A DNA stretch of 64,000 bases from SB25 sp050180705 (GCA_050180705.1 JBFXDX010000019.1:1-64000), one strand, 5' to 3'; shown: positions 18,685 to 27,897, counted from the stretch's first letter. Made by a program: numbers and translations. The notes: generated by a model not told the origin, from the letters alone.

Positions 18685-21492
18685 TTATTCCAGATCGTAT
18701 CCCAATTCTTTTCCTTTTTTCTCAGCAGGAATTCCTTCCTTCATCCACTTGGGTTCGGGGGTATCCTTGAGATAGTAATCGAAGAATTGCATCATTCTGA
18801 TGGCCCAGTCGGTGCGATTCGCTCGGCGAACAAGGTTGTGCGGTTCGTCGTTGTAGTTTACCATCCATACTTGTTTACCTAACCTGCGTAATGCAAGGAA
18901 ATACTCTATACCCTGATACCAAGGCACTGCACCATCGGCATCATCATGTCTAATTAGTAGTGGAGTGTTTACGCGTGGAGCATAGAAAAGCGGCGAGTTT
19001 TCGATATAGTTCAATGGTTTTTCCCATAGTGTTCCGCCAATTCTACTTTGAGTATGTTCGTACTGGAACATTCTAGAGAGTCCCGATTCCCATCGAATAC
19101 CACCATAAGCACTAGTCATGTTCGATACAGGAGCTCCGGCTGATGCTGCTTTAAACAGATCGGTTTGGGTGACAAGGTAAGCAATTTGATAGCCACCCCA
19201 ACTTTGGCCCTGTACTCCAATTCTATCTTTATCAATAAAGCCTTTATTAATCATAGCCATTGTTCCGCTAATAACTGCATCGTAAGCGCTTTTGCCTGGT
19301 GTGCCTGTTTTGTACTTTATATCGGGGAAAAATACCACGTAATCATTGCTAGCATAAAGTGTTGGACATATAACCGAGCGTCCAGGTTTTGGTTCGTAAT
19401 GGGAGTGTAAGTCATCAGTATGGGTTTCGTAAAAGTAAACCATCATTGGGTATTTCTTATTTGGGTCGAAATTCTCTGGTTTGTAAAGTAGTCCTTGAAC
19501 ACTATCGCGGTTAAAATCGATCCAGCTAACCAACTCAACTGTTCCCCATTTATAGTTTACCATTTGTGGGTTGGCGTCGGATAGTTTTGTCGGATTTTCG
19601 AATTGCAAGTTACTTGTCCAAACATCGCGGTACTCGGTGTACGTTTCTCTTTGCCAAATTACCTTATTGGCATTCTCGGCTTTTTTAATGAATCTTATCA
19701 TGTAATCACCTTTAATTAGATGATTAACATTGGGCTTTTCTACCGATACGCTGCAGAAACCATCTTTCTTGTTGGTTTTGTTGAACGATGAAAGAAGCAT
19801 CGATTCCTTCATATTAATATAGTCAGCATCTGGATCAGTTTTTTGATAACGGTAAACTACGTTGTTTTCTCGTCCTTTTCCATTTGTTAGGCAAATTGGT
19901 GCTTTTTTGCTTGATGGATCCAATGCCCAGAGATCGAATTTGTCGTAAACCACAAAGTATTTATCTCCTTCAATCCAGCCAGCAAAACCGTATGGATATG
20001 GAGTTTGCGGAACATCGTTGTCTTCGTTGTAGAAGTTCACGTTTAGGTTTGCCGTTAGGCAAGTTGCCTTTTTGTCCTTAGCCGACCACGAGTACCATGC
20101 GTTGTTCGTTTCTTGGTAATATGCCGCAAACTCTCCCGATGGTGAAAGGCTTACGTTAAACGGATTGCCTGCAACAATAAGCGTACGTTTACCTGTTCTA
20201 ATGTCAATCTGATAGAAATCGTTGCGGGTTGGAGTATCCCATGTCATTGAGTAAAGGTATGGTTGGCTGTCCTCTCCAAGAGTAAACAGTGCGTCTCCAT
20301 TATTGCCAATCCGAAGTTTTGGGATATTCTTATCGGCTAGTTGTATCAGTTGCTTTTCTTTAAGGTGATAAACTGCTAAATACGATTTTTTTGCTTCCCG
20401 TTTTAGGTTGACAAGTTGTTGTGTTTGTAGCAGTGTGTCGCTCCAACTCCAGAGGTCTAGAATCACTTTTTCATCATCGGTGATAGTATCTTTTGGTTCT
20501 TCAATTGGGCGTGGCATTGTACCAATGAATAGTCTATTCCCACTGTCGGAAAAATAAGGAGTGTAGTTCTCACTTACAACCCAATCCTTTGGCATTCCAA
20601 GTGTTTCCGATGTTATAAGTTTTTGAGGTGCGCTATTTTTAGAAATGTAATAGTACAGATCATATATTTTAACTTTTCCAGTGTCGGCTGAGAAAAGAAA
20701 TGCCAGTTGATTACCATGATAGTCGAGCGATAACCCTTCGGTTTCGCCTTTCTCGGTGAATAGCGTTTGGACTTCGCCCTTTTGGGTATCGAATAGTTGA
20801 ACTATGCTGTTCTTTAGCGTGTCATTTGACATTGATGAAAACAAAAACTTCGATCCATCCTTTGATACTGTGTAGTCGGTTACTTTGTTGTATTCGAATT
20901 GCTGGTTGTTGAGTGGATTTAGCAAAATTAGTTTACCCAATTTGTCGTTTTTATCCGATTTTGATTTCTTGCGAGAGGGCTTTTCTCCTTCAGATTTAGA
21001 TGAATCTTTTGGTGTATTTTCCTTTTCATCGTCAACGTAAATGGCAATCCAGTTACCACTTTTTTCTCCTATTTTGTAAGACTTAACCTTTCCGAATAGT
21101 GTTGTTTTGTTGTTATCGAAGGTGTAAATGCCAATCGAGTCTTTTGGCATATCTTCCTTCTTCTTTTTGTCGACTTTAGCCTTTTTGGTTACACTCTTTT
21201 GTGGTTTTATTTGGTATACAACGAAATTGCTGTTGGCCGATATGGATGCTCTATAACCACGGATGAAGTTTTTCTGAAAACTTTTGTCGGAGTTCGATAA
21301 CCATAGATCTCCATCGCCATCCTGTGGATTTATTTCGTAAATAATCCATTCGCCATTGTTGGAGATATTCGGATTTTGAATGTCGTTCCAACTGTCGTAA
21401 ACGCTATGGGTGAGTGGAATCTTTTTTGTTTGACCGAAAATTATTAATGAAGATAAAATAAGCAGGTGAGTAATGGTGATTCTTTTTATCAT
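18685..21492 (-). CDS. S9 family (prolyl oligopeptidase-like) exported peptidase
   Basis: 935 residues, signal peptide MIKRITITHLLILSSLIIFGQ. A long N-terminal propeller region (about 25-640) includes a charged low-complexity loop rich in Lys and Asp (about 100-185). The C-terminal alpha/beta hydrolase domain contains the nucleophile in GQSWGG (Ser764), the Asp in HDDADGAVPW (about 847) and the His in DEPHNL (His885), the order expected for S9 peptidases. At 935 residues it is larger than typical DPP4-like members and resembles the Bacteroidota 'S9 family peptidase' group. It probably works in the periplasm on oligopeptides, complementing the S46 enzymes upstream. Confidence 0.88.
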   Translation of the reverse strand: MIKRITITHLLILSSLIIFGQTKKIPLTHSVYDSWNDIQNPNISNNGEWIIYEINPQDGDGDLWLSNSDKSFQKNFIRGYRASISANSNFVVYQIKPQKSVTKKAKVDKKKKEDMPKDSIGIYTFDNNKTTLFGKVKSYKIGEKSGNWIAIYVDDEKENTPKDSSKSEGEKPSRKKSKSDKNDKLGKLILLNPLNNQQFEYNKVTDYTVSKDGSKFLFSSMSNDTLKNSIVQLFDTQKGEVQTLFTEKGETEGLSLDYHGNQLAFLFSADTGKVKIYDLYYYISKNSAPQKLITSETLGMPKDWVVSENYTPYFSDSGNRLFIGTMPRPIEEPKDTITDDEKVILDLWSWSDTLLQTQQLVNLKREAKKSYLAVYHLKEKQLIQLADKNIPKLRIGNNGDALFTLGEDSQPYLYSMTWDTPTRNDFYQIDIRTGKRTLIVAGNPFNVSLSPSGEFAAYYQETNNAWYSWSAKDKKATCLTANLNVNFYNEDNDVPQTPYPYGFAGWIEGDKYFVVYDKFDLWALDPSSKKAPICLTNGKGRENNVVYRYQKTDPDADYINMKESMLLSSFNKTNKKDGFCSVSVEKPNVNHLIKGDYMIRFIKKAENANKVIWQRETYTEYRDVWTSNLQFENPTKLSDANPQMVNYKWGTVELVSWIDFNRDSVQGLLYKPENFDPNKKYPMMVYFYETHTDDLHSHYEPKPGRSVICPTLYASNDYVVFFPDIKYKTGTPGKSAYDAVISGTMAMINKGFIDKDRIGVQGQSWGGYQIAYLVTQTDLFKAASAGAPVSNMTSAYGGIRWESGLSRMFQYEHTQSRIGGTLWEKPLNYIENSPLFYAPRVNTPLLIRHDDADGAVPWYQGIEYFLALRRLGKQVWMVNYNDEPHNLVRRANRTDWAIRMMQFFDYYLKDTPEPKWMKEGIPAEKKGKELGYDLE

Positions 21493-21526
21493 CGCAATTG
21501 AATTTTAATGGAACATTTTAAACAGC

Positions 21527-21561
21527 AAAAAAGCAATTGTTGTAAAACAATATGCTTTTTT
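21527..21561 (-). terminator. Terminator downstream of rprY
   Basis: Stem AAAAAAGCA-ATTGTT (21527-21541) with AACAAT-A-TGCTTTTTT (21546-21561), one bulged base, four-base loop. On the minus strand it ends in six T, about 50 bases after the response regulator stop codon. Confidence 0.7.
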
Positions 21562-21575
21562 GACAGTTCCACAAA
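21545..21575 (-). promoter_or_regulatory. Candidate promoter of the S9 peptidase gene
   Basis: On the minus strand, TTTG (21575-21572), a 19-base spacer and TATTGTTT (21552-21545) match the Bacteroidota TTTG-N19-TAnnTTTG arrangement with two mismatches in the -7 box. It lies about 55 bases upstream of the start codon and overlaps the rprY terminator hairpin. Confidence 0.4.
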
Positions 21576-21609
21576 TTTAAAGTTTAAAAAGTCTCAGACG
21601 AAAAAAACT

Positions 21610-22287
21610 TTATTTGATTTTTAGAATGTATCCAACGCCCCGAACCGTTTCTATGCTAATATTATTGTCGTGGTGAAGAAACTTCCGAAGCCGGCTGATG
21701 AATACATCCATGCTTCGTCCCAGAAAGTAGTCGTTTTCGCCCCATAGTTCTACGAGTATTTCTTCGCGTTTTATCAGCTTGTTTTGGTTGCAAATGAAGT
21801 ATTTCAGGAGTTTTGCTTCTTTCGTGGTGAGCATTAATTCCGAGTCGGATCCTTTTAGCCGTAAGTCGTTGTAGTGGAGCGTGAATTCTCCAAGTTCTAA
21901 CTTGTCGGACTCATCAATTCCATTACGCTTTAGAATATTCTGAATTCGAAGCACCAGTTCGTCAACATCAAATGGCTTGCAAATGTAGTCGTCGGCACCC
22001 AGTTTCAGCCCTTTGATTCGATCTTCCTTTAGCCCTTTTGCAGTAAGAAATATAAATGGTGTTTTGGGCGATTTGTGGTTAATTTGCTCTGCAAGTTCAA
22101 ATCCATCCTTGTAAGGCATCATGACGTCGAGAATGCAAAGGTCGAATTCCGAATCGTCAAATTTAGTCCAACCTTCGTTCCCATCGCGTACAAGCGTTAT
22201 GTCGTAACCCTGAAGTTGTAAGTATTGGGCCAATACATTTCCAAGATCATTGTCGTCTTCGGCTAGTAGTATTTTAGTTTTTGTCAT
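21610..22287 (-). CDS. rprY: OmpR-family response regulator, RprY-type
   Basis: 225 residues. Receiver domain (about 1-120) with acidic pair D11/D12, phosphoacceptor D54 in CILDVMMP, T82 and K104 (DDYICKPF), then a winged-helix DNA-binding domain (about 130-225, LTTKEAKLLKYF ... RGVGYILKIK). It overlaps the histidine kinase gene by 14 bases, so the pair is translationally coupled. The sequence resembles RprY, the Bacteroides regulator linked to redox and envelope stress. OmpR-family dimers bind direct repeats spaced by about 11 bp, and exactly such repeats lie upstream of this operon (23712-23740), suggesting autoregulation. Confidence 0.88.
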   Translation of the reverse strand: MTKTKILLAEDDNDLGNVLAQYLQLQGYDITLVRDGNEGWTKFDDSEFDLCILDVMMPYKDGFELAEQINHKSPKTPFIFLTAKGLKEDRIKGLKLGADDYICKPFDVDELVLRIQNILKRNGIDESDKLELGEFTLHYNDLRLKGSDSELMLTTKEAKLLKYFICNQNKLIKREEILVELWGENDYFLGRSMDVFISRLRKFLHHDNNISIETVRGVGYILKIK

Positions 22288-23647
22288 TTTTCGGGAGTGT
22301 TAAGGTGAAAGTGCTTCCACGATTTGGACTGCTCTGAACGTTGATTGTTCCACCGTGAGCTTGTACTATTTGTTTTACATAGAAAAGTCCAAGCCCTAGA
22401 CCTTTTACATTATGGATGTTGCCAGTTGAAACCCTGTAGAATTTATCGAAAATATGGTTTATTTCATCCTTTGCAATTCCAATTCCATTGTCGGTTATGG
22501 CAATGTGTAGGTTTTCATCAGCCCAAACATCTATTTTGATTGTTGGATTGTTCTGGTTATACTTAATAGCATTTGCAATTATGTTCAGAATTGCTGATGT
22601 AATCATCGTTTCATCGATATTTATATTGCAATTTTCAATGCTGTATGTTTCTTCAATCTTAACTGTGTCTTTATTCTCCCATTTAACCGATTCTGCAATA
22701 CCTTTTACTGTTTTTATGATATCTACTCGCTTAATGTCGAGTTCGAACTGCCCACGTTCCCATTTGCTAATTTCGAGCAGATGGTTAATTTGCTTGGTGA
22801 GTTGGCTATTCTGTCTCGATATTATTCTGGCAGTTTCGGTTACCTTTTCCGGATTGCTCAATATCTCTTTATTCTCTAGCGATTTGGATGCAATACAAAT
22901 TGTTGAGAGGGGAGTCTTCAATTCGTGCGTCATGTTGTTTATGAAATCGGTTTTCATTTGCGAAAGTTTCTTTTCGCGAAACAGATTACGCAAGGTTAAA
23001 AGGAATACGCCAATTACAACCAGTAGTGATATGAATGCAAGGATAATTGAGAGTGTAATCCTACCGAGGACTTCTTTCTTTTTGTTGCTAAAATCAATAT
23101 AGTAATCAACCTTCATGTTGAAGTGATTCCCTACAAACTGATACTGATTGGCAAGTATCGCATTCTGGCTGGTTTTGCTTTTGCTTTTTTTAAGTTCCTT
23201 TGATTTCTTATGTATAGGAATAACCTGATCGAAGTCGATGAGGTTTAGTTCCTGAATTATCAGTTCGGACTTAAACGGAACAAAAACTTGCTGCGTTTTG
23301 AGGAACGACATAAGGTTTGAGTCAACTTCCTGGTAGTTTGCTAGTATTTTGTTGAATTGATTGTAAATAGTTTTTTGGAATTCCGCTGTATCGATTATTT
23401 GATTTGTGTTTAGGAAATCCACAAAGTTTTGTGAAACGCCATCGAGAATGTAGTTTGGCTTTTCGAACCCGTTTCCTTTATGTTTTTCCAGCATCCATTT
23501 AACCGATTTATCCACAATTTCGCGGTATCGGTAATCGAATCGCTCTGTTTCCTGATTGTATATTTTAGTTAGTAGGTACAACAGTATGCCTGTGTATATT
23601 ATTATGGAAAGGATTGCTGTGCCGATTAGTATTCTTTTATTGTTCAT
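22274..23647 (-). CDS. rprX: Membrane sensor histidine kinase, RprX-type
   Basis: 457 residues. TM1 about 8-28, a periplasmic sensor region (about 29-194), TM2 about 195-218, then the dimerisation/phosphotransfer helix with H241 in NNMTHELKTPLS, and an ATPase domain with the N box (ILNIIANAIKYNQ), the DNGIGI G1 box and GLGLGLFYVKQIV G2 box. It overlaps rprY by 14 bases, an arrangement of a cognate kinase-regulator pair. The periplasmic region contains no recognised ligand-binding fold. The gene is divergent from the exported protein gene at 23795 and shares its upstream operator-like repeats. Confidence 0.88.
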   Translation of the reverse strand: MNNKRILIGTAILSIIIYTGILLYLLTKIYNQETERFDYRYREIVDKSVKWMLEKHKGNGFEKPNYILDGVSQNFVDFLNTNQIIDTAEFQKTIYNQFNKILANYQEVDSNLMSFLKTQQVFVPFKSELIIQELNLIDFDQVIPIHKKSKELKKSKSKTSQNAILANQYQFVGNHFNMKVDYYIDFSNKKKEVLGRITLSIILAFISLLVVIGVFLLTLRNLFREKKLSQMKTDFINNMTHELKTPLSTICIASKSLENKEILSNPEKVTETARIISRQNSQLTKQINHLLEISKWERGQFELDIKRVDIIKTVKGIAESVKWENKDTVKIEETYSIENCNINIDETMITSAILNIIANAIKYNQNNPTIKIDVWADENLHIAITDNGIGIAKDEINHIFDKFYRVSTGNIHNVKGLGLGLFYVKQIVQAHGGTINVQSSPNRGSTFTLTLPKNDKN

Positions 23648-23711
23648 TCGAACGCTATAATTGCTGTTTTTGTTGATGCTAATTTAATCGATTTCCTTTT
23701 TTGCGGCATGT

Positions 23712-23740
23712 CATTAACTCATCATTAACATTTCATTAAC
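23712..23740. promoter_or_regulatory. Triple CATTAAC direct repeat, probable OmpR-type (RprY) operator
   Basis: CATTAAC occurs at 23712-23718, 23723-23729 and 23734-23740, i.e. with an exact 11-bp period, so all three face the same side of the helix. Tandem half-sites at 10-11 bp spacing are the standard binding mode of OmpR/PhoB-family regulators. The site lies between rprX (minus) and the 23795 gene (plus), 71 bp from the former and about 54 bp from the latter. Confidence 0.65.
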
Positions 23741-23762
23741 GCAAAGCAGGCTTTAGTGAGTG

Positions 23763-23770
23763 TAATTTTG
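23763..23770 (+). promoter_or_regulatory. -7 promoter element of the 23795 gene
   Basis: TAATTTTG is a perfect match to the Bacteroidota TAnnTTTG -7 box. There is no good TTTG -33 box at the right distance, which fits an activator-dependent promoter with the CATTAAC repeats just upstream. Confidence 0.55.
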
Positions 23771-23794
23771 TTCTGTAATCAAAAAAATCCTATC

Positions 23795-24508
23795 ATGAAA
23801 ACATCGATAACCAAATTAATTATTCTTATAGTAATTGGTGCATTGCTGAATGTGAATGCTAGCGCCCAGGATAAACCCAAGAAGGATGATGCTCAAAAGA
23901 AAAAGGAAAAAGAGCAGCAGAAAAAGGAACTGGACAGCATTGCCGAGCAATCTAAAACTGAATATGAGTACGACTTACAGCGCTTGTTGGAGGAGCAGGA
24001 GCGTGCAATGAATGAGCAGGAGAAAGCCTTTGATGAAATAGAGAAATTGTCCGATATTGATGAGTTTGATGTTCTTCCTTATGGCGATTTTTTCTCCGGT
24101 AAAAAGATTCGGGTGAAGATTCCGGATATACCAAATATTCCTGATTTTAATTACGACGCTTTATTTGGAATGAATTCAATGTCGGGCGATAATACTTCGT
24201 TTAGCATTAGTAAAAGGTTGAAAGAGGAAACTACGTTTAGTGGCGATTTCGAGTTCAGCATTCCGGAGAAATGCAAGGGCGTTTTCTTTAACTTTTCGGG
24301 TTCGTTGGAGGCTGGTAGTTTAAAAGTTACATTCACTAAGCCCGATAAAAAGGTCTTTCATGAGTTTAAGGTAAGCCCAATTGCCGATGTGCGCTGGAAT
24401 AAAAGTCTGAAAGATGATGAACTGAAGGATTTGTCGGGAGTATGGAAAGTAACAATATCGGTTCAAGGTGCTAAGGGAAAATACAATATAAATATCTCAT
24501 CATTCTAA
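23795..24508 (+). CDS. Exported protein of unknown function, probable RprY target
   Basis: 237 residues from ATG 23795, which gives the signal peptide MKTSITKLIILIVIGALLNVNASAQ; an in-frame GTG further upstream would place promoter sequence inside the gene. After cleavage comes a very charged helical stretch (about 26-95: KPKKDDAQKKKEKEQQKKELD, then Glu/Gln-rich coil) and a C-terminal beta-rich domain (about 140-237) with paired segments KGVFFNFSGSLEAGSLKVTF and SGVWKVTISVQGAKGKYNI. No known family is recognised. Its position opposite rprXY, beyond a shared operator and with a terminator of its own, suggests an envelope-stress-regulated periplasmic protein. Confidence 0.7.
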   Translation: MKTSITKLIILIVIGALLNVNASAQDKPKKDDAQKKKEKEQQKKELDSIAEQSKTEYEYDLQRLLEEQERAMNEQEKAFDEIEKLSDIDEFDVLPYGDFFSGKKIRVKIPDIPNIPDFNYDALFGMNSMSGDNTSFSISKRLKEETTFSGDFEFSIPEKCKGVFFNFSGSLEAGSLKVTFTKPDKKVFHEFKVSPIADVRWNKSLKDDELKDLSGVWKVTISVQGAKGKYNINISSF

Positions 24509-24540
24509 GTTGCTTTTTTGTGGTTTTTTTATTGCTCTCT

Positions 24541-24573
24541 GAAAAACCGGCGCACAGCGGTGTCCGGTTTTTT
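24541..24573 (+). terminator. Rho-independent terminator
   Basis: Stem AAAAACCGG (24542-24550) with CCGGTTTTTT (24564-24573) around a partly paired loop, followed by the T-tract in the stem itself. Confidence 0.75.
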
Positions 24574-24766
24574 GCTGTAGTTCACTAGCTATTCAATGTA
24601 GTTAATTGCTAGTTTCCATTGAGCACTCTTTGGTGGGTAATATGCTCTATACATTTGGGCTTGGCTATTATTTCTACGTTCCCGATTTTTGACAAAAAAT
24701 ATCTTTTAAGCCCGAACTTTTTGTTAGATACTTTTATCTTTGAGAAATAAATATTCCTTTTTTGCA

Positions 24767-25954
24767 ATGGAAGATGATGTAGAAAGAGCCTACTTAGAGT
24801 ATTTCGAGAATTATACCAAGCGTAACTGGAGGGCTATGCTGGAGTTATTTTCCGATTCATTTACAATGATTGGTACCGGGGTTGATGAGTATTCGTACAC
24901 CCTTTCCGATTCGCTTGCGCTTTTCGAGAGGGAGTTTCGGCAAGCGTTGAATCCTTTACAATACAAAGTTAAAAGTATTAAGGTTTTTCCATTGTGCCAG
25001 GATGTGGCCTATTTAATGGCTCTTGTTGATATGAGTTTTGTTTTGCCCAATGGAGCATTTGAGTACAGCAACAATAGAACTACTGCAATTTTAAGAAAGG
25101 AAAACGGTTCATGGAAAGTTGTTCATGGGCATTGGTCGCAGCCAACGGATATTCAGGAAGAGGGCGAGAGTGTTCCGCTTAGCGCATTGATGGCTCAGAA
25201 TAAAGAGCTGAAATTTGAGGTAATAAGCAAGCAGAAGGAACTGGAGGAGCAGAACTCGCAGCTTCTTCAAATGAACGAGGTTAAGAATAAACTTTTCTCA
25301 ATTGTATCGCACGATTTAAAGAGTCCTTTCAGTGCATTTATGGGAATTACCGATTTAATGCTCAACAATTTTGAGAATGATTTCGAGGATAAGGAGTATT
25401 TTCATATTAGGCTTCAGCTGTTAAACGAGATGTCTCATAACCTGTTCGATTTAACCGAGAATCTACTTAATTGGGCTAGCCTTAATGTGAGCGATATAAA
25501 ACCAAAGTTTAGGCTTGTTCCTATCGATGCAATAGTTCAAAAGCAGATAAATGTTCTTCATCCTATGTGGATGAAAAAGGGACTTAGGGTGTGCGAGGAT
25601 TTGCCTCAGGAACTTATGGTTGAAACCGATCCCGATATTGTATCTATTATCGTAAGAAATTTGCTTTCCAATGCCATAAAGTTTTCGTTCAAAAAGGGAG
25701 TGATCAATGTAAATGTCTGTATTAACGATGGATTGTTGGAGATTACTATTGCCGACAATGGAATAGGAATGACTCCTCAGCAAGTCGAAAATGTTTTTGT
25801 TGGCTACAGTTCCTCCCGTGGCACCGAAAACGAAAAAGGTTCAGGTATTGGACTTGTAACCTGCAAGGAGTTTGTGGAAAAATTGAATGGCCAGATTACT
25901 GTAAGTTCAGTGCCAAATAAGGGAACAACTTTCAAGGTAATAATTCCGGTGTAG
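24767..25954 (+). CDS. Cytosolic histidine kinase with N-terminal SnoaL/NTF2-like domain
   Basis: 395 residues from ATG 24767 (an upstream TTG is less likely). There is no signal peptide or membrane helix. Residues about 4-127 form a SnoaL/DUF4440-like NTF2 fold (YLEYFENYTKRNWRAMLELFSDSF with key parts NWRAMLELF, then RTTAILRKENGSWKVVHGHWS), followed by a coiled coil (about 139-172) and a kinase core with H182 in IVSHDLKSPFSA, N box LLSNAIKFSF, DNGIGM and GSGIGLVTCKEFV. NTF2-like domains bind small molecules in a cone-shaped cavity, so this looks like a soluble one-ligand sensor. No response regulator is adjacent, so it is an orphan kinase. A perfect -7 box TATCTTTG sits at 24735-24742. Confidence 0.85.
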   Translation: MEDDVERAYLEYFENYTKRNWRAMLELFSDSFTMIGTGVDEYSYTLSDSLALFEREFRQALNPLQYKVKSIKVFPLCQDVAYLMALVDMSFVLPNGAFEYSNNRTTAILRKENGSWKVVHGHWSQPTDIQEEGESVPLSALMAQNKELKFEVISKQKELEEQNSQLLQMNEVKNKLFSIVSHDLKSPFSAFMGITDLMLNNFENDFEDKEYFHIRLQLLNEMSHNLFDLTENLLNWASLNVSDIKPKFRLVPIDAIVQKQINVLHPMWMKKGLRVCEDLPQELMVETDPDIVSIIVRNLLSNAIKFSFKKGVINVNVCINDGLLEITIADNGIGMTPQQVENVFVGYSSSRGTENEKGSGIGLVTCKEFVEKLNGQITVSSVPNKGTTFKVIIPV

Positions 25955-26230
25955 TTACTTTTTTACTTTCGGAGAATCCATTGTCGAGTTTAGATACTGT
26001 TGTAATTCTATTTATTATCAGAAAATATTTCTATGAATTCGGGAAATATAGTTGAATAATCTCGGTGTACTTTTTCTATTTTTTCTACTTTTGGACGTTG
26101 GCGTTTCTTGCTTGATTGCGAGTCTTTAAAGTTATTCTTTTGCCAATTGTACATAGTAAAATTTATGAATTGATTTGGTGTTGATTTTGTCTGGGATGGT
26201 GATGTTTTATTTTTTAAAACTATTAGAGCG

Positions 26231-27688
26231 ATGATTAATGTAGATTTCAAGAGTGCTATTAAGGTTATGTTTTTAGCATTGCTGCTATTGGGCAGCTGTA
26301 AAAAGGATGATAATTCCACCCCTTCGGTAACAACCTCGGAGGTGGTAAGCATTGAAAGTACATCTGCTGTTAGCGGTGGTACCATTAAGGATGATGGTGG
26401 TGCTAAAATTCAGGAGAAGGGTGTTTGCTGGAGTACATCGGAAGAGCCCACCATTGCCGATTCAAGAACGTCGGACGGCACTGGTAGCGACGATTTTGTT
26501 AGTGAAATTACTGGTCTTACAGCAGGTGTAACCTACCATGTAAGAGCTTATGCAACCAATTCGGAGGGAACTGCTTATGGGAGCGATATCGCATTTACAA
26601 CCAGCGTAACGGTTCCAACTCTTACTACCGTTGCTGTTACTTCAATCGCAAAAACATCGGCGGTTAGTGGCGGTAGTATCAGTTTCGATGGAGGATCCTC
26701 TATAACGGCAAAGGGAGTATGCTGGAGTACAACTTCAAATCCAACCATTGCCGATTCAAAAACTAGCGATGGTACTGGTGCCGGTTCATTCAGTAGTACA
26801 ATGGCCTCTTTAACCATGAATACTACATACTATGTTCGTGCGTATGCCACAAATTCTGAAGGTACTGCTTATGGTAACGAGGTATCATTTACCACTTTGT
26901 CGGATTCGCCCGATGTTGTTGATAATGATAATATGATGTTGGGTAACCCAAGTGCCGCTGTCGAGAACATTGTAAGTGCAAATAACTACTTAATGGTTAA
27001 GTCCCAGTACTGCTTATCGTACAATAACTCGAAGTTAACAACAAACTGGACTAGTTGGCACCTATACTCGGGTGATATAGGAAGCACTTCGCGTCAGGAT
27101 GATTTTCGTGACGATTCATCATTACCCTCTGCATGGTATCATGTAACGTCAAGCGATTTTCAGTACTCAACCTATGGGTTCGATAGAGGTCATATGTGTC
27201 CAAGTGCAGACCGAACCCTAACGGTTACCGACAACTCTGCAACATTTCTAATGACCAACATGATTCCTCAGTCCCCCAAAAATAATCAGGTAACTTGGGC
27301 GGCTCTAGAAAATTACTGCCGAACATTAATTGATGCAGGCAATGAACTATATATTATTTGTGGACCTTACGGACAGGGTGGAACAAGTGCTCAGGGAACA
27401 TTTAATACAATTAGTGTTAGTTCCGGGGCTTATGGTATTACTGTTCCCAGTTACACATGGAAGATTGTTGTGGTTCTAGAAAATGGTGATAATGATTTAA
27501 GCCGAATAACAACATCAACCCGTGTAATTGCTGTGTCGATACCAAATAATCAGACATGTTCTTCTCAAGCATGGACATACTACAGAGTAAGTGTAGATTC
27601 ATTAGAATCACTTACCGGTTACGATTTTCTTTCGAACGTACCAACCAGTATTCAGGATGTAATTGAGGCCAAGGTGGATAATCTATAA
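26231..27688 (+). CDS. Surface lipoprotein DNA/RNA non-specific endonuclease with two Fn3-like repeats
   Basis: 485 residues. Lipobox LLGSC (Cys23). Two tandem repeats of about 90 residues (about 32-124 and 130-222), each with the pattern TSAVSGG..., KGVCWST..PTIADS.TSDGTG and Y.VRAYATNSEGTAYG, form Fn3/FISUMP-like spacer domains. The nuclease domain (about 230-485) belongs to the beta-beta-alpha metal family: the DRGHMCPSADR motif supplies the catalytic His321, and NMIPQSPKNNQ supplies the metal-binding Asn (351/352). Such enzymes degrade extracellular nucleic acid for nutrition or biofilm remodelling. The gene stands alone. Confidence 0.88.
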   Translation: MINVDFKSAIKVMFLALLLLGSCKKDDNSTPSVTTSEVVSIESTSAVSGGTIKDDGGAKIQEKGVCWSTSEEPTIADSRTSDGTGSDDFVSEITGLTAGVTYHVRAYATNSEGTAYGSDIAFTTSVTVPTLTTVAVTSIAKTSAVSGGSISFDGGSSITAKGVCWSTTSNPTIADSKTSDGTGAGSFSSTMASLTMNTTYYVRAYATNSEGTAYGNEVSFTTLSDSPDVVDNDNMMLGNPSAAVENIVSANNYLMVKSQYCLSYNNSKLTTNWTSWHLYSGDIGSTSRQDDFRDDSSLPSAWYHVTSSDFQYSTYGFDRGHMCPSADRTLTVTDNSATFLMTNMIPQSPKNNQVTWAALENYCRTLIDAGNELYIICGPYGQGGTSAQGTFNTISVSSGAYGITVPSYTWKIVVVLENGDNDLSRITTSTRVIAVSIPNNQTCSSQAWTYYRVSVDSLESLTGYDFLSNVPTSIQDVIEAKVDNL

Positions 27689-27712
27689 TTTCAGGTAAGG
27701 TTATATTATCGC

Positions 27713-27745
27713 GAAGCCCGAAACTTTATGTTTTGGGCTTTTTAT
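27713..27745 (+). terminator. Terminator of the nuclease gene
   Basis: AAGCCCGAAAC (27714-27724) pairs with GTTTTGGGCTT (27730-27740) and is followed by TTTATT. Confidence 0.75.
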
Positions 27746-27853
27746 TGCGTTTAAGGTTTCAGCGAGAGACTTTCCTTCCAGTATTTGTTAATAAGTAGCA
27801 GTGTTCTATTGGTCAGTGTTGATGATAGGTGTTCGAAAATCTGTTGGTATTCG

Positions 27854-27873
27854 TCCTAATTGTATAATTAGGA
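27854..27873. repeat. Perfect palindrome, 8-bp arms
   Basis: TCCTAATT-GTAT-AATTAGGA. It has no T-tract and no neighbouring gene start, and stands just left of the repeat array at 27898. Confidence 0.55.
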
Positions 27874-27897
27874 GAAATTGAAGCGATACCTTTGAAA

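Noticed and set aside
22488..23102. 204-codon plus-strand frame inside rprX
   Set aside because: Antisense shadow of a well-supported histidine kinase.
26008..26385. 125-codon minus-strand frame overlapping the nuclease start
   Set aside because: About half lies antisense to the nuclease lipoprotein signal and repeat; no family features.
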